Notes under the pieces: generated by a model
The model's database searches: none
The model's input: the letters and a program-made list of their open reading frames with translations, nothing else
Told to the model about the DNA's origin: nothing
Position numbers and translations under genes: made by a program
Assembly: GCF_011045165.1 (NCBI RefSeq)
Contig: NZ_JAAKZI010000018.1
Coordinates: 1 to 64,000 of the forward strand
Reading direction: 5' to 3'
From: Arthrobacter silviterrae
GTDB taxonomy: Bacteria > Actinomycetota > Actinomycetes > Actinomycetales > Micrococcaceae
DNA length: 64,000 nucleotides
Shown: in pieces, positions 36,255 to 44,673 of the stretch
How positions within the stretch are numbered: the stretch's first letter is position 1
Layout of the letters: each line of letters starts with the position of its first letter

Positions 36255-37646
36255 ATGAGTCAGAATGTTGGAGCCCGGCCATCCGTCAAGGAATCCGGGC
36301 TCCGCAAGGTGGTTGCGGCATCAATGGCCGGCACTGTGGTGGAGTGGTACGAGTTTTTCCTCTACGCCACGGCCGTCAGCCTGGTGTTCGGCAAAATGTT
36401 CTTTCCCAACGCCGGCTCCGTTCTGGACGGCATCATGGCAGGGTTCCTCACCTACGCCGTCGGCTTTGTTGCCCGGCCCATCGGCGGGATCGTCTTTGGC
36501 CACTTTGGCGACAAGTTCGGCCGGAAGAAGCTCCTGCAGCTGAGCATCATCATGGTGGGCATAGCCACGTTTGGCATGGGCTGCCTGCCCGGCTTTGACC
36601 AGGTGGGCTACTGGGCCCCCGCACTGCTGGTGGCGCTGCGCTTCATCCAGGGCTTCGCCGTCGGCGGTGAATGGGGAGGAGCCGTGCTGCTGGTGGCCGA
36701 GCACAGCCCGGACAAGTCCCGCGGCTTCTGGTCCTCCTGGCCGCAGTCCGCCGTGCCCATGGGCAACCTGCTCGCCACCACGGTGCTGCTGGTGCTTTCC
36801 TCCACGCTGAGCGAGGCGGCGTTCCTGAGCTGGGGCTGGCGCGTGGCCTTCTGGCTCTCCGCCGTGATTGTGCTCATCGGCTACTACATCCGCACCAAGG
36901 TCAACGATGCACCCATCTTCCTCAAGGCGCAGGAAGAAATGGAAAACAACCCCAATGCCGGCTACGGCGTGTTCGAGGTCTTCCGCCGCTACCCGCGGGG
37001 CGTGTTCACTGCCATGGGCCTGCGTTTCGCCGAGAATATCCTGTACTACCTGGTGGTCACCTTCTCCATCACGTACCTGAAGATCATCGTTGACATTGAC
37101 ACCTCGAGGATCCTGCTGCTGCTCCTGGTGGCACACGGCATCCACTTCTTCGTGGTTCCCACGGTGGGCAGGCTCTCCGATGCGATCGGCCGCAAGCCCA
37201 CCTACATGCTCGGGGCCATCACCGGCGCCACGTGGGGCTTCTTCGCTTTCCCCATGATGGACACAAAGAACGATTTCCTCATCCTGGCCTCCGTCACCAT
37301 CGGGCTGGTGTTCCACGCCCTCATGTACGCCGGCCAGCCCTCCATCATGGCCGAGATGTTCCCCACCCGCATGCGCTACTCCGGCGTCTCCCTGGGCTAC
37401 CAGGTCACCTCCATCGTGGCCGGTTCCATTGCCCCCTTCATCGCCACCGCCCTGGTGCAGCACTACCATTCCTCGGTCCCCGTGGCCATCTACCTGCTGG
37501 GTGCCTGTGTTGTTACGGCCGTGGCTGTGCTATTCCTGAAGGAAACCAAGGGGGTCTCCCTGCAGGACATTGACGACGCCGATGCCGCCGGCACGCTGGC
37601 GATCGCCCGTACCGCTGCAGGCACGTCAGCAACGAAAGTGGGTTAG
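36255..37646 (+). CDS. MFS transporter, metabolite:H+ symporter (MHS) family, 463 aa
   Basis: Twelve-helix proton symporter of the MHS family (ShiA, ProP, citrate or alpha-ketoglutarate type). Hallmarks are GTVVEWYEFFLYATA near residue 25, the loop GHFGDKFGRKKLL, RFIQGFAVGGEWGGAVLL and the central loop GRLSDAIGRKPTY. AAGGAG precedes the ATG at 36255. The downstream SDR gene starts two bases after the stop, so the two are co-transcribed; a hydroxy acid or dicarboxylate is the likely substrate. Confidence 0.92.
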   Translation: MSQNVGARPSVKESGLRKVVAASMAGTVVEWYEFFLYATAVSLVFGKMFFPNAGSVLDGIMAGFLTYAVGFVARPIGGIVFGHFGDKFGRKKLLQLSIIMVGIATFGMGCLPGFDQVGYWAPALLVALRFIQGFAVGGEWGGAVLLVAEHSPDKSRGFWSSWPQSAVPMGNLLATTVLLVLSSTLSEAAFLSWGWRVAFWLSAVIVLIGYYIRTKVNDAPIFLKAQEEMENNPNAGYGVFEVFRRYPRGVFTAMGLRFAENILYYLVVTFSITYLKIIVDIDTSRILLLLLVAHGIHFFVVPTVGRLSDAIGRKPTYMLGAITGATWGFFAFPMMDTKNDFLILASVTIGLVFHALMYAGQPSIMAEMFPTRMRYSGVSLGYQVTSIVAGSIAPFIATALVQHYHSSVPVAIYLLGACVVTAVAVLFLKETKGVSLQDIDDADAAGTLAIARTAAGTSATKVG

Positions 37647-37648
37647 CC

Positions 37649-38506
37649 ATGGCAGGGAACGAAACTGTGGATCCGGCAGGGGCGGGCGAGGCGCGGGCAA
37701 CCGTCGTCGGGCGCGTCACGGGGGCCGTTCTCCCGGCAGCCGGGGTCCCGGCAGGCAGCCTGTCCGGCAGCCTGTCCGGCAGGCGGGCGCTAGTCACCGG
37801 CGGTGCCGGCGGGCTCGGGTCCGCAACCGCCCGTGCGGTTGCGGCCCGCGGAGCCTACGTGATCGTTGCGGACCGGGACGGGGCCGGGGCGGCCGCCGTC
37901 GCCGCCGAAGTGGGCGGCGAGTCCTGGGAGCTGGACCTGCTGGACACCTCCGCCCTTGAATCGCTCACCCTGGACGTGGACATCCTGGTCAACAACGCCG
38001 GCATCCAGACCATCAGCCCTATCGAGGATTTCGACCCGGCAGCGTTCCGGCGCATCCTGACCATCATGTTGGAGGCGCCGTTCCTGCTGGTGCGGGCAGC
38101 CCTGCCGCATATGTACGCCCAGGGGCATGGACGGATCATCAACATGTCCTCCATCCACGGGCTGCGGGCGTCGTCGTTCAAGTCCGCGTACGTGTCGGCC
38201 AAGCACGGTCTTGAGGGGCTGTCCAAGGTGACGGCCCGCGAGGGCGGCGCCCACGGGGTCACGAGCAATTGCGTCAACCCCGGCTACGTCCGCACGCCCC
38301 TCGTTGAAGGGCAGGTGGCCGACCAGGCCAAGACGCACGGGATTCCCGAATCGCAGGTGCTCGGCGAGGTGATGCTGGCCAACAGCGCCATCAAGCGCCT
38401 GGTGGAACCGGACGAGGTGGCCGGGCTGGTGGCCTGGCTTGCCTCCGACCAGGCCGCCATGGTCACCGGCGCCTCCTACGTGATGGACGGCGGCTGGACC
38501 GCCTAA
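37649..38506 (+). CDS. SDR oxidoreductase, 3-hydroxybutyrate dehydrogenase-like, 285 aa
   Basis: A short-chain dehydrogenase with cofactor motif VTGGAGGLGSA, NNAG as NNAGIQ, catalytic Ser in MSSIHG, and YxxxK as YVSAKHG. The IHGLRAS...KSAYVSAKHGLEGLSK pattern is that of 3-hydroxybutyrate dehydrogenases. The predicted N-terminus is unusually long, about 45 residues before the Rossmann motif, including a repeated GSLSGSLSG encoded by a duplicated DNA segment; a later start may be used. It follows the transporter directly, suggesting import and oxidation of a hydroxy acid. Confidence 0.88.
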   Translation: MAGNETVDPAGAGEARATVVGRVTGAVLPAAGVPAGSLSGSLSGRRALVTGGAGGLGSATARAVAARGAYVIVADRDGAGAAAVAAEVGGESWELDLLDTSALESLTLDVDILVNNAGIQTISPIEDFDPAAFRRILTIMLEAPFLLVRAALPHMYAQGHGRIINMSSIHGLRASSFKSAYVSAKHGLEGLSKVTAREGGAHGVTSNCVNPGYVRTPLVEGQVADQAKTHGIPESQVLGEVMLANSAIKRLVEPDEVAGLVAWLASDQAAMVTGASYVMDGGWTA

Positions 38507-38507
38507 C

Positions 38508-38826
38508 GACGCTCGGTTGCAATCGGGCCCTCTTTTTCCGACGCTCGGTTGCAATCGGGGCAATATTCGCAAACGCTCCTTCACCAAGTGGGGGAGCGTT
38601 TGCTTCGCGTGCCCCGTTTGCAACCGAGGGATGGGGAAAATGGCCCCGTTTGTGCGGGAGGGATGGGGAAAATGGCCCCGTTTGCAACCGAGGGATGGGG
38701 AAAATGGCCCCGTTTGTGCGGGAGGGATGGGGAAAATGGCCCCGTTGGTGCGGGAGGGATGGGGAAAGTGGCCCCGTTGGTGCGGGAGGGATGGGGAAAA
38801 TGGCCCCGTTTGCAACCGAGGGATGG
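38508..38826. repeat. Array A of inverted 32-bp-period units
   Basis: The gap between the convergent SDR and LysR genes is almost all repeat. Left units start with GACGCTCGGTTGCAATCGGG at 38508 and 38540, 32 bases apart, with a third degenerate unit at 38572. A central hairpin has perfect 11-base arms (GCAAACGCTCC at 38569-38579, GGAGCGTTTGC at 38593-38603). Seven right units (CCCCGTTTGCAACCGAGGG and variants) follow at 38612, 38644, 38676, 38708, 38740, 38772 and 38804, the last cut off at the LysR stop. Right units are the reverse complement type of the left units. The array begins one base after the SDR stop. Confidence 0.9.
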
Positions 38827-39735
38827 TCAGGCGGGGAGGAGGCGGTGCTGCTGGCGGCGGGTCTCCCGGAGCAGGGCAGCCACCACGGCCTGCACGGCCG
38901 GGGACCGCAGCGATTCGGGGCGGGCGGCGGCCCAGTACTGCACCCGCTGCTCCACCTCCCCGGGCAGCACCCGGACAAAGCCCTCCTGCCCGTCGGCCAT
39001 GAACGCCGGCAGCATGCCAATGCCGGCGTTGGCCCGGACGGCCTCAATCTGGGCAAACACGCTGGTGGACTGGAATTCGGCCGGTGCGGAAGTGGAGCGG
39101 TGGTGGCGCTGGGCCAGCTCGGCCACCTGCAGCGTGGACTCGACGTAGGAGATGAAACGGTGGTCCTTGAGCCCCGCCTCGCTGCCTGGCAGCCCGTGCG
39201 CCTCCACGTACCCCCTCCCCGCATACAGCCGCAGCGTGTAATCGGTCAGGAAGATGACCTCCGCCCGGCCTGCATCGACGCTGCCGGCCACCACCTCCAG
39301 GTCAACCCCCGAGCGGTTCCGGCTCAATTTTCGCGTGGCGCTGAGCAGTTCCACGCGCAGCAGCGGATGGTCCAGCTGCAGCCGCACCAGAGCCGGGGTG
39401 GCAATCAGGGCGCCGAAGCCGTCTGACGTGCTGACCCGCACCACGCCGGAAACAATGTCCTTTCCCTGCCCCAGGCCTGAAGAGAGCAGGGTGAGGTTTT
39501 GCTCAATCCCTTCCGCGGCACTGACGGCGGCCCGGCCCAGCTCGGTCAGCTCCCACCCCTGCGGCGTGCGCTCCAGCGTGCGCCCGCCCAACTGCTTGTC
39601 CAGGGCCAGGATGCGCCGGGACACCGTGGTGTGGGTGATCTCCAGGGCATCCGCCACGGCGGTAAAGCGGCCCAGCCGGGCAACTGTCAGCAGGATCAAC
39701 AGGTCATCCGGGTTCGGAAACCTCTTAAAGTCCAT
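38827..39735 (-). CDS. LysR-family transcriptional regulator, 302 aa
   Basis: Winged helix at residues about 10-65 (LLILLTVARLGRFTAVADALE, then HTTVSRRILALDKQLGGRTLER; shown here in overlapping parts) followed by a substrate-binding effector domain. The ATG at 39735 has GGAGGG seven bases upstream and is preferred to in-frame ATGs at 39750 and 39789. It is divergent from the hydroxyisobutyrate dehydrogenase operon and very probably controls it, as LysR proteins usually do for adjacent catabolic genes. The effector is unknown. Confidence 0.9.
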   Translation of the reverse strand: MDFKRFPNPDDLLILLTVARLGRFTAVADALEITHTTVSRRILALDKQLGGRTLERTPQGWELTELGRAAVSAAEGIEQNLTLLSSGLGQGKDIVSGVVRVSTSDGFGALIATPALVRLQLDHPLLRVELLSATRKLSRNRSGVDLEVVAGSVDAGRAEVIFLTDYTLRLYAGRGYVEAHGLPGSEAGLKDHRFISYVESTLQVAELAQRHHRSTSAPAEFQSTSVFAQIEAVRANAGIGMLPAFMADGQEGFVRVLPGEVEQRVQYWAAARPESLRSPAVQAVVAALLRETRRQQHRLLPA

Positions 39736-39783
39736 CCAGCATCCCTCCATATGTACGGGCCGGATCCCCGGCCGGCCGGCAAA

Positions 39784-39797
39784 GTGCATCCATGCAC
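39784..39797. promoter_or_regulatory. Palindrome GTGCAT-CC-ATGCAC, possible LysR site
   Basis: A perfect six-base inverted repeat in the gap between the LysR gene and its divergent target operon. A second, imperfect dyad (CACTC-TAACA-GGGTG) lies at 39827-39841. LysR proteins bind such dyads in divergent promoters; which of the two is used is not known. Confidence 0.4.
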
Positions 39798-39911
39798 ATG
39801 GCGTCTGCCATTTTTGGTCTTGTTTGCACTCTAACAGGGTGTGATGGTTGTCATATCCGGTAAAAAATTGGGCCGGGGCATAATGGGAACAGTGAGCAAA
39901 GGGGCTTCATC

Positions 39912-40841
39912 ATGGCAACAGTGGCGTGGATTGGATTGGGCAACATGGGCGGGCCCATGACTGCCAACATGGTCAAGGCCGGCCACGCCGTTCGGGGCTT
40001 CGACCTCAGCACGCACGCACTCGAGGCCGCCGTCGCCCACGGGGTCACCGCCACCGCCTCGATTGCGGAGGCAGTCCAGGGCGCCGACGTCGTATTTACC
40101 ATGCTTCCCAAGGGTGACCACGTCCGCAGCGTCTACTTTGGCGAGGCCGGCATCCTGGCCCATGCCGCCAAGGAAACCCTCCTCATTGACTCCTCCACCA
40201 TCGACATTGAGTCCGCCCAGGCCGTGCACGACGCCGCTGCTGCCGCCGGCTTCCGCTTTGTGGACGCCCCGGTCTCGGGAGGCATGAGCGGCGCGGCCGC
40301 CGGAACCCTCACCTTCATGATCGGCGGCGAGTCAGGCGCCGTGGCCGAGGCGTCCGGGTACATCGAGCCCATGTCCGCAAACATCATCCCCACGGGCGGC
40401 GCCACCACCGGCCAGGCCGCCAAGATCTGCAACAACCTGATGCTGTTCATCAACCTGGCCTCCACATCCGAAGGCGCCGTGCTGGCGGACCGGCTGGGCC
40501 TGGACAAGCAGGTCTTTTGGGACATTGCCTCCGTCTCCTCCGGCGACAGCTGGGCGCTGCGCACCTGGTACCCGCTGGCAGGGGTGGTCCCCACCGCTGC
40601 CTCCAACAACGGCTTTGCCCCCACGTTCACCGCCGAACTGGCCAACAAGGACATCGGCCTGGCCATTGCGGCCGCCCGGAGCACCGAGACGCCGCTTGAG
40701 ATCGGCGAGCACGTCCAGCAGCTGTTCCAGCGCCTGATCGACGGCGGCCAGGGCGCCAAGGACTGCACCATGATTGTGTCCCTGGTGGACGGCTCCCTCG
40801 CAGCCCCGGCCGTGCCCGCATCCGCCACAGCCCTTTCCTAG
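39912..40841 (+). CDS. mmsB: 3-hydroxyisobutyrate dehydrogenase, 309 aa
   Basis: A beta-hydroxyacid dehydrogenase that would oxidise 3-hydroxyisobutyrate (or a related 3-hydroxy acid) to the semialdehyde using NAD. It has the N-terminal Rossmann motif AWIGLGNMGGPMTANMVKAG, substrate motif FVDAPVSGGMSGAAAGTLTFM, catalytic Lys in GQAAKICNNLML (near residue 172) and a C-terminal NKDIGLAIAAA. The ribosome site is AAAGGGG. It is the first gene of a four-gene operon with aldehyde dehydrogenase, CoA-transferase and enoyl-CoA hydratase. The symbol follows the family name; other 3-hydroxy acids are possible substrates. Confidence 0.88.
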   Translation: MATVAWIGLGNMGGPMTANMVKAGHAVRGFDLSTHALEAAVAHGVTATASIAEAVQGADVVFTMLPKGDHVRSVYFGEAGILAHAAKETLLIDSSTIDIESAQAVHDAAAAAGFRFVDAPVSGGMSGAAAGTLTFMIGGESGAVAEASGYIEPMSANIIPTGGATTGQAAKICNNLMLFINLASTSEGAVLADRLGLDKQVFWDIASVSSGDSWALRTWYPLAGVVPTAASNNGFAPTFTAELANKDIGLAIAAARSTETPLEIGEHVQQLFQRLIDGGQGAKDCTMIVSLVDGSLAAPAVPASATALS

Positions 40842-40854
40842 GAAGGTTATTGCC

Positions 40855-42360
40855 ATGACTGAAACAACCACCCAGACAGCACCCGCCGTCCGCGACTGGC
40901 CCATGTGGATCGGGGGCCAGGAGCAGCCCTCAAGCGGCGCGCAGTGGCGCGAGGTCTTCAACCCCGCCCGCCGCGAAACCGTCATAGCCCGCGTCCCCGC
41001 CGGCACCGTGGAGGACGTGGACCGGGCCGTGGCGGCCGCCCGCGCAGCCTACCCGGCCTGGCGTGCCCAGCACTTTACCGGCCGGGCCAAGGCTCTGCTG
41101 GCCATCGCCGACGAACTCGAGCAGCGCAGCGAGGAATTCGCCCGGCTCACCGCGCTGGACACCGGCAACGCGCTGCGCACCCAGGCCCGCCCCGAGTCCA
41201 CCACCATGGTGGCCATGTTCCGCTACTTCGCCGGCATCGCCGGGGAGGTCAAGGGCACCACGCTGCCGGCCGGCGAGAACCAGCTGCAGTACACGCGCCT
41301 GGAACCCCTCGGCGTGGTGGCCGCGATCCTGCCCTGGAACTCGCCCCTGATGATCGCTGCGTTCAAGATCCCCGCGGCGCTCGCCGCCGGGAACACCGTC
41401 ATCATGAAGGCGGCCGACGACGCCCCGCTCACCATCCTCAAGCTGGCGGAAGTGTGCAACCGGCACCTGCCGGCCGGCGTCGTCAATGCCCTGACCGGGC
41501 GCGGCGGCGTGATCGGCACCGCCCTGGCCAACCACCCCGGCGTCGACAAGGTCTCCTTCACCGGCTCCACGGAAGTGGGCCGCGAGGTGGCCGGGGAGGC
41601 CGGCGCGCGGCTGGCCCACATGTCGCTGGAGCTGGGCGGGAAGAACCCCTCCATCGTTTTCCCCGACGCCGTGGACGACGACGAACTCCTGGACGGCCTG
41701 CTCCTCGCCTCCCGCTTTACCCGTCAGGGCCAAAGCTGCACGGCCGGCTCCCGCCTGTTCCTCCACGAGGACATATACGACGACGTCCTGGGCCGCCTCA
41801 GTGCCCGCCTTGGGGCGCTGAAGGTCGGTGACCCGCTGGACGAGGCCTCCGACATGGGCGCCATCATCAACCGCAAGCAGCACTCGGCCATCACCGGCTA
41901 CCTCGACGAAGGGCGCGCCACGCCGGGCATGAAGGCGGTGCTGGGCGGCAGTGCCCCCAGCGACGGGCCGCTGACGGAGGGCTACTACCACCTGCCCACC
42001 GTCTTCAGCGGGGTCCGCAACGAGTTCAGGCTGGCCCGCGAGGAGATCTTCGGCCCGGTCCTGGTGGCCATCCCCTGGAAGGACACCGAGGACGTGATCC
42101 GCATGGCCAACGACACCAACTACGGACTGGCGGCCTATGTGTGGAGCCACAATCTGGACAACGCACTGAACACGGCCCACCGGATCGACGCCGGCTGGGT
42201 GCAGGTCAACCAGGGCGGCGGGCAGGTGGTGGGCCAGTCCTACGGCGGCTACAAGCAGAGCGGGATCGGCCGGGAAGTGTCCCTGGAGGGCATGCTGGCC
42301 GGCTTCACCCAGACCAAGCAGATCAACGTAAAGCTGCGCGGAGTGGGCAGCAATGGGTGA
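40855..42360 (+). CDS. Aldehyde dehydrogenase family protein, 501 aa
   Basis: NAD(P)-dependent aldehyde dehydrogenase. It has ILPWNSPLMIAAFKIPAALA, the cofactor loop FTGSTEVGREVA, the catalytic Glu in LELGGKNPSIVF and catalytic Cys in QGQSCTAGSRLF (near residue 298). It starts 13 bases after mmsB with AGGAAGG and overlaps the next gene by eight bases. It would oxidise the aldehyde made by the previous enzyme; unlike classical MmsA it has the general, non-acylating type of motifs, so a free acid that is then charged by the CoA-transferase is the likely product. Confidence 0.92.
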   Translation: MTETTTQTAPAVRDWPMWIGGQEQPSSGAQWREVFNPARRETVIARVPAGTVEDVDRAVAAARAAYPAWRAQHFTGRAKALLAIADELEQRSEEFARLTALDTGNALRTQARPESTTMVAMFRYFAGIAGEVKGTTLPAGENQLQYTRLEPLGVVAAILPWNSPLMIAAFKIPAALAAGNTVIMKAADDAPLTILKLAEVCNRHLPAGVVNALTGRGGVIGTALANHPGVDKVSFTGSTEVGREVAGEAGARLAHMSLELGGKNPSIVFPDAVDDDELLDGLLLASRFTRQGQSCTAGSRLFLHEDIYDDVLGRLSARLGALKVGDPLDEASDMGAIINRKQHSAITGYLDEGRATPGMKAVLGGSAPSDGPLTEGYYHLPTVFSGVRNEFRLAREEIFGPVLVAIPWKDTEDVIRMANDTNYGLAAYVWSHNLDNALNTAHRIDAGWVQVNQGGGQVVGQSYGGYKQSGIGREVSLEGMLAGFTQTKQINVKLRGVGSNG

Positions 42361-43648
42361 CAGCGGGCTGCCGCTGGCGGGGATCCGCGTCCTGGACCTG
42401 AGCCGTGCATTGGCAGGGCCGTACTGCACGGCCCTGCTCGGCGACCTGGGCGCGGACATCATCAAGGCCGAAAGCATCAAGGGCGGGGACTCCAGCCGTT
42501 CCTGGCCGCCCTTTGAACACGAGCACAGCCTGTATTTCGACTCCGCCAACCGGGGCAAGGAATCCATTGCGATTGACTTTTACAGCCCGGAGGGCCGGGA
42601 GCTGCTGTGGACACTTGCCCTCAGCGCCGACGTCGTAGTGGAAAACTTCCGCCCGGGCGTGCTGTCCACCATGTCCCTGGACCCGGATGCCCTGCGGGCG
42701 GCCAAGCCAGGCATCATCATTGCCTCCGTCAGCGGCTTCGGCGCCATTGGGCCACTGTCGCAGGCGCCCGGGCTGGACCAGGTGGCCCAGGGCATGACGG
42801 GGCTGATGTCCGTCACAGGTGCTGACGCCGACACCATGGTGAGGGTGGGCGTGCCCATCATCGACATGGTCTCCGGCATCAACACGGCCCTGGGCATCGC
42901 CGCCGCCCTGGTGGGACGTGAACGCACCGGCACCGGCATGGAGGTTTCCACCTCGCTGCTGGAAACCGGGCTGGCGCTGGCCGCGTTCCAGGGCCAGAAG
43001 TACCTCAGCACTGGGGAGGTGCCGGTGCCGCAGGGCAACAACCACCCGGTCCTGTCCCCGTACGGCGTGTTCAGCACGGGCGACATTCCGCTCATCATCG
43101 CCGTGGGCAACCAGACCCAGTGGGGCGTGCTCTGCCGGCTGCTGGGCGCCCCCGAACTGGAGGGCCACCCCGACTACGCCACCGGCAAGCTGCGCAACGT
43201 CAACCGCCACGCCCTCAAGGACGTCCTGGAGAAACTGCTCGCCAACGGCACGGCGGAGCACTGGCTGCGCGAACTGCGGGCCGCCAAGATCCCCGCCGGG
43301 CCCATCTACAATTACGCCCAGGCCTTCGCCGATCCGCAGGTCCAGGCGCTGGGCGTGGTGCAGGAAGTCCGGCGCGCGGACGGATCGGCCCTGCCGCTGG
43401 TTCGCGGACCCATTTCCGTCAACCGGCAGGCGCCGGCCATCCGCAATGCACCTCCCGCACTGGGCCAGGACACCCTTGCCGTTTTGGCGCGGCTGGGGCT
43501 GACTGCGGAACAGGTTGCAGGGCTCGTGGAGGCGGGCGTAGTGCTGGCTGTGCCGGCCCCCGCTGTGGACCCGGCCCCCGTCCCAACCCCGGCGGCAGGC
43601 GGGCCGGCCGCCCAAGGTGACGGCCCGACGTCGGACGTGTTGGCGTGA
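42353..43648 (+). CDS. Class III CoA-transferase (CaiB/BaiF family), 431 aa
   Basis: Transfers CoA between carboxylic acids through an aspartyl intermediate. It has the N-terminal motif GIRVLDLSRALAGPYCTALL, GDLGADIIKAE, FRPGVLSTMSLDPDAL and the catalytic Asp near residue 171 in PIIDMVSGINTALGIAAAL. The last about 35 residues are Pro/Ala-rich and probably disordered. It overlaps the genes on both sides, so it is tightly coupled in the operon, where it would activate the acid product for beta-oxidation-like steps. Confidence 0.9.
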   Translation: MGDSGLPLAGIRVLDLSRALAGPYCTALLGDLGADIIKAESIKGGDSSRSWPPFEHEHSLYFDSANRGKESIAIDFYSPEGRELLWTLALSADVVVENFRPGVLSTMSLDPDALRAAKPGIIIASVSGFGAIGPLSQAPGLDQVAQGMTGLMSVTGADADTMVRVGVPIIDMVSGINTALGIAAALVGRERTGTGMEVSTSLLETGLALAAFQGQKYLSTGEVPVPQGNNHPVLSPYGVFSTGDIPLIIAVGNQTQWGVLCRLLGAPELEGHPDYATGKLRNVNRHALKDVLEKLLANGTAEHWLRELRAAKIPAGPIYNYAQAFADPQVQALGVVQEVRRADGSALPLVRGPISVNRQAPAIRNAPPALGQDTLAVLARLGLTAEQVAGLVEAGVVLAVPAPAVDPAPVPTPAAGGPAAQGDGPTSDVLA

Positions 43649-44484
43649 GCGCCGCACCGGCCGGGACCCCCGGGGAATCCTCGCCGCGGGTAGGCCGGCT
43701 GCGCGTGGAGAACAACGGCCCCGTCGCCACGCTCATCATGGACAATCCCGCCATGCGCAACGCCATCACCGCCGGCATGTGGCCGCAATTTGCCGAGCAG
43801 CTGGACGCGCTGGAGGCCGACGACACGGTCAAGGTGGTGGTGGTGCGCGGGGAAGGTAAGCATTTTTCCGCCGGCGCGGACATCGCCTCGGTGCGGGAAA
43901 TCCTGCGGGACCCCGCCACCGGAAAGCGCGACGGCGGCGACATCACGGTGGCCGAAACCGCCCTGGCCCGCTTCCGCAAGCCCACCATTGCCGCGATTGA
44001 CGGGTACTGCGTGGGCGGCGGCTGGCAGATCGCCGGGGCGTGCGACATCCGGCTCGCCTCCGAAAACGCGGTCTTTGGCATCACGCCGGCGAAGATCGGC
44101 ATTGTGTACCCGCTGTCGGGAATCCGGAAGCTCGTGGAGCTGGTGGGGCCCGCCGTGGCGAAATACCTGTTGTTCAGCGGCGAGATGGTCGACGCCGCCG
44201 AGGCACTGCGCCTGGGCCTGGCGGTGAAGGTGCTGCCCGGCGGCACCTTTTGGCACGACATCGAGGCGTTCGCCCTGATGCTGGCCGGCCGCTCCCAGTT
44301 TTCCATCCAGTCGCAAAAGGACCTGGTCAACGCCCTTAGCTCCGGTGTTCCGGAGGCCGAACTGGCGGAACGGAACACGCATTGGCAGCGCGAAATGGCG
44401 GCCAGCGCCGATCCGCGGATCGGCGTGGCCGCCTTCCTTGCCAAGGAGACGCCGCAGTTCACCTGGCTCCGCCCCCTCCAGTAG
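43645..44484 (+). CDS. Enoyl-CoA hydratase/isomerase family protein, 279 aa
   Basis: Crotonase-fold enzyme. Two oxyanion-hole segments are visible: GKHFSAGADIAS and YCVGGGWQIAGACDIRLAS. It also has FGITPAKIGIVYPLSG and a typical C-terminal helical region. The start is GTG at 43645, overlapping the CoA-transferase stop (GTGA). It would hydrate, hydrolyse or isomerise the CoA ester formed by the preceding enzyme. Which of these cannot be decided from the sequence. Confidence 0.9.
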   Translation: MSAAPAGTPGESSPRVGRLRVENNGPVATLIMDNPAMRNAITAGMWPQFAEQLDALEADDTVKVVVVRGEGKHFSAGADIASVREILRDPATGKRDGGDITVAETALARFRKPTIAAIDGYCVGGGWQIAGACDIRLASENAVFGITPAKIGIVYPLSGIRKLVELVGPAVAKYLLFSGEMVDAAEALRLGLAVKVLPGGTFWHDIEAFALMLAGRSQFSIQSQKDLVNALSSGVPEAELAERNTHWQREMAASADPRIGVAAFLAKETPQFTWLRPLQ

Positions 44485-44499
44485 CCTCCCCTCCCTTTT

Positions 44500-44658
44500 G
44501 ACGCTCGGTTGCAATCGGGGGTCATTTCCCCGACGCTCGGTTGCAAACGGGTGAGTTTTGGGGATCGCTCCCTCAGTCGCCAACCGAGGGTCGGCTGGAT
44601 GTGCCCCGGTTGGAACCGAGGGTCGGCTGGATGTGCCCCGGTTGGAACCGAGGGTCGG
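44500..44658. repeat. Array B of inverted 32-bp-period units
   Basis: Same family as the array at 38.5 kb. Left units at 44500 and 44532 begin GACGCTCGGTTGCAA; a degenerate third is at 44564 (ATCGCTCCCTCAG). Right units follow at about 44572 (partial), 44604 and 44636, with CCCCGGTTGGAACCGAGGG and spacer CTGGATGTG. Spacing is 32 throughout. It lies between the convergent enoyl-CoA hydratase and ABC ATPase genes, 15 bases from the latter's stop. Confidence 0.85.
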
Positions 44659-44673
44659 AGGGGGCGGGGGCGG

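Noticed and set aside
38612..38826. CRISPR array
   Set aside because: The 32-base units are contiguous with no unique spacers, are flanked by inverted copies, and no cas genes are near.
38517..39426. Open frames with Gly/Trp/Pro-rich repeats across the 38.5 kb array
   Set aside because: They are translations of the 32-bp repeat and run antisense into the LysR gene; no start signal or known domain.
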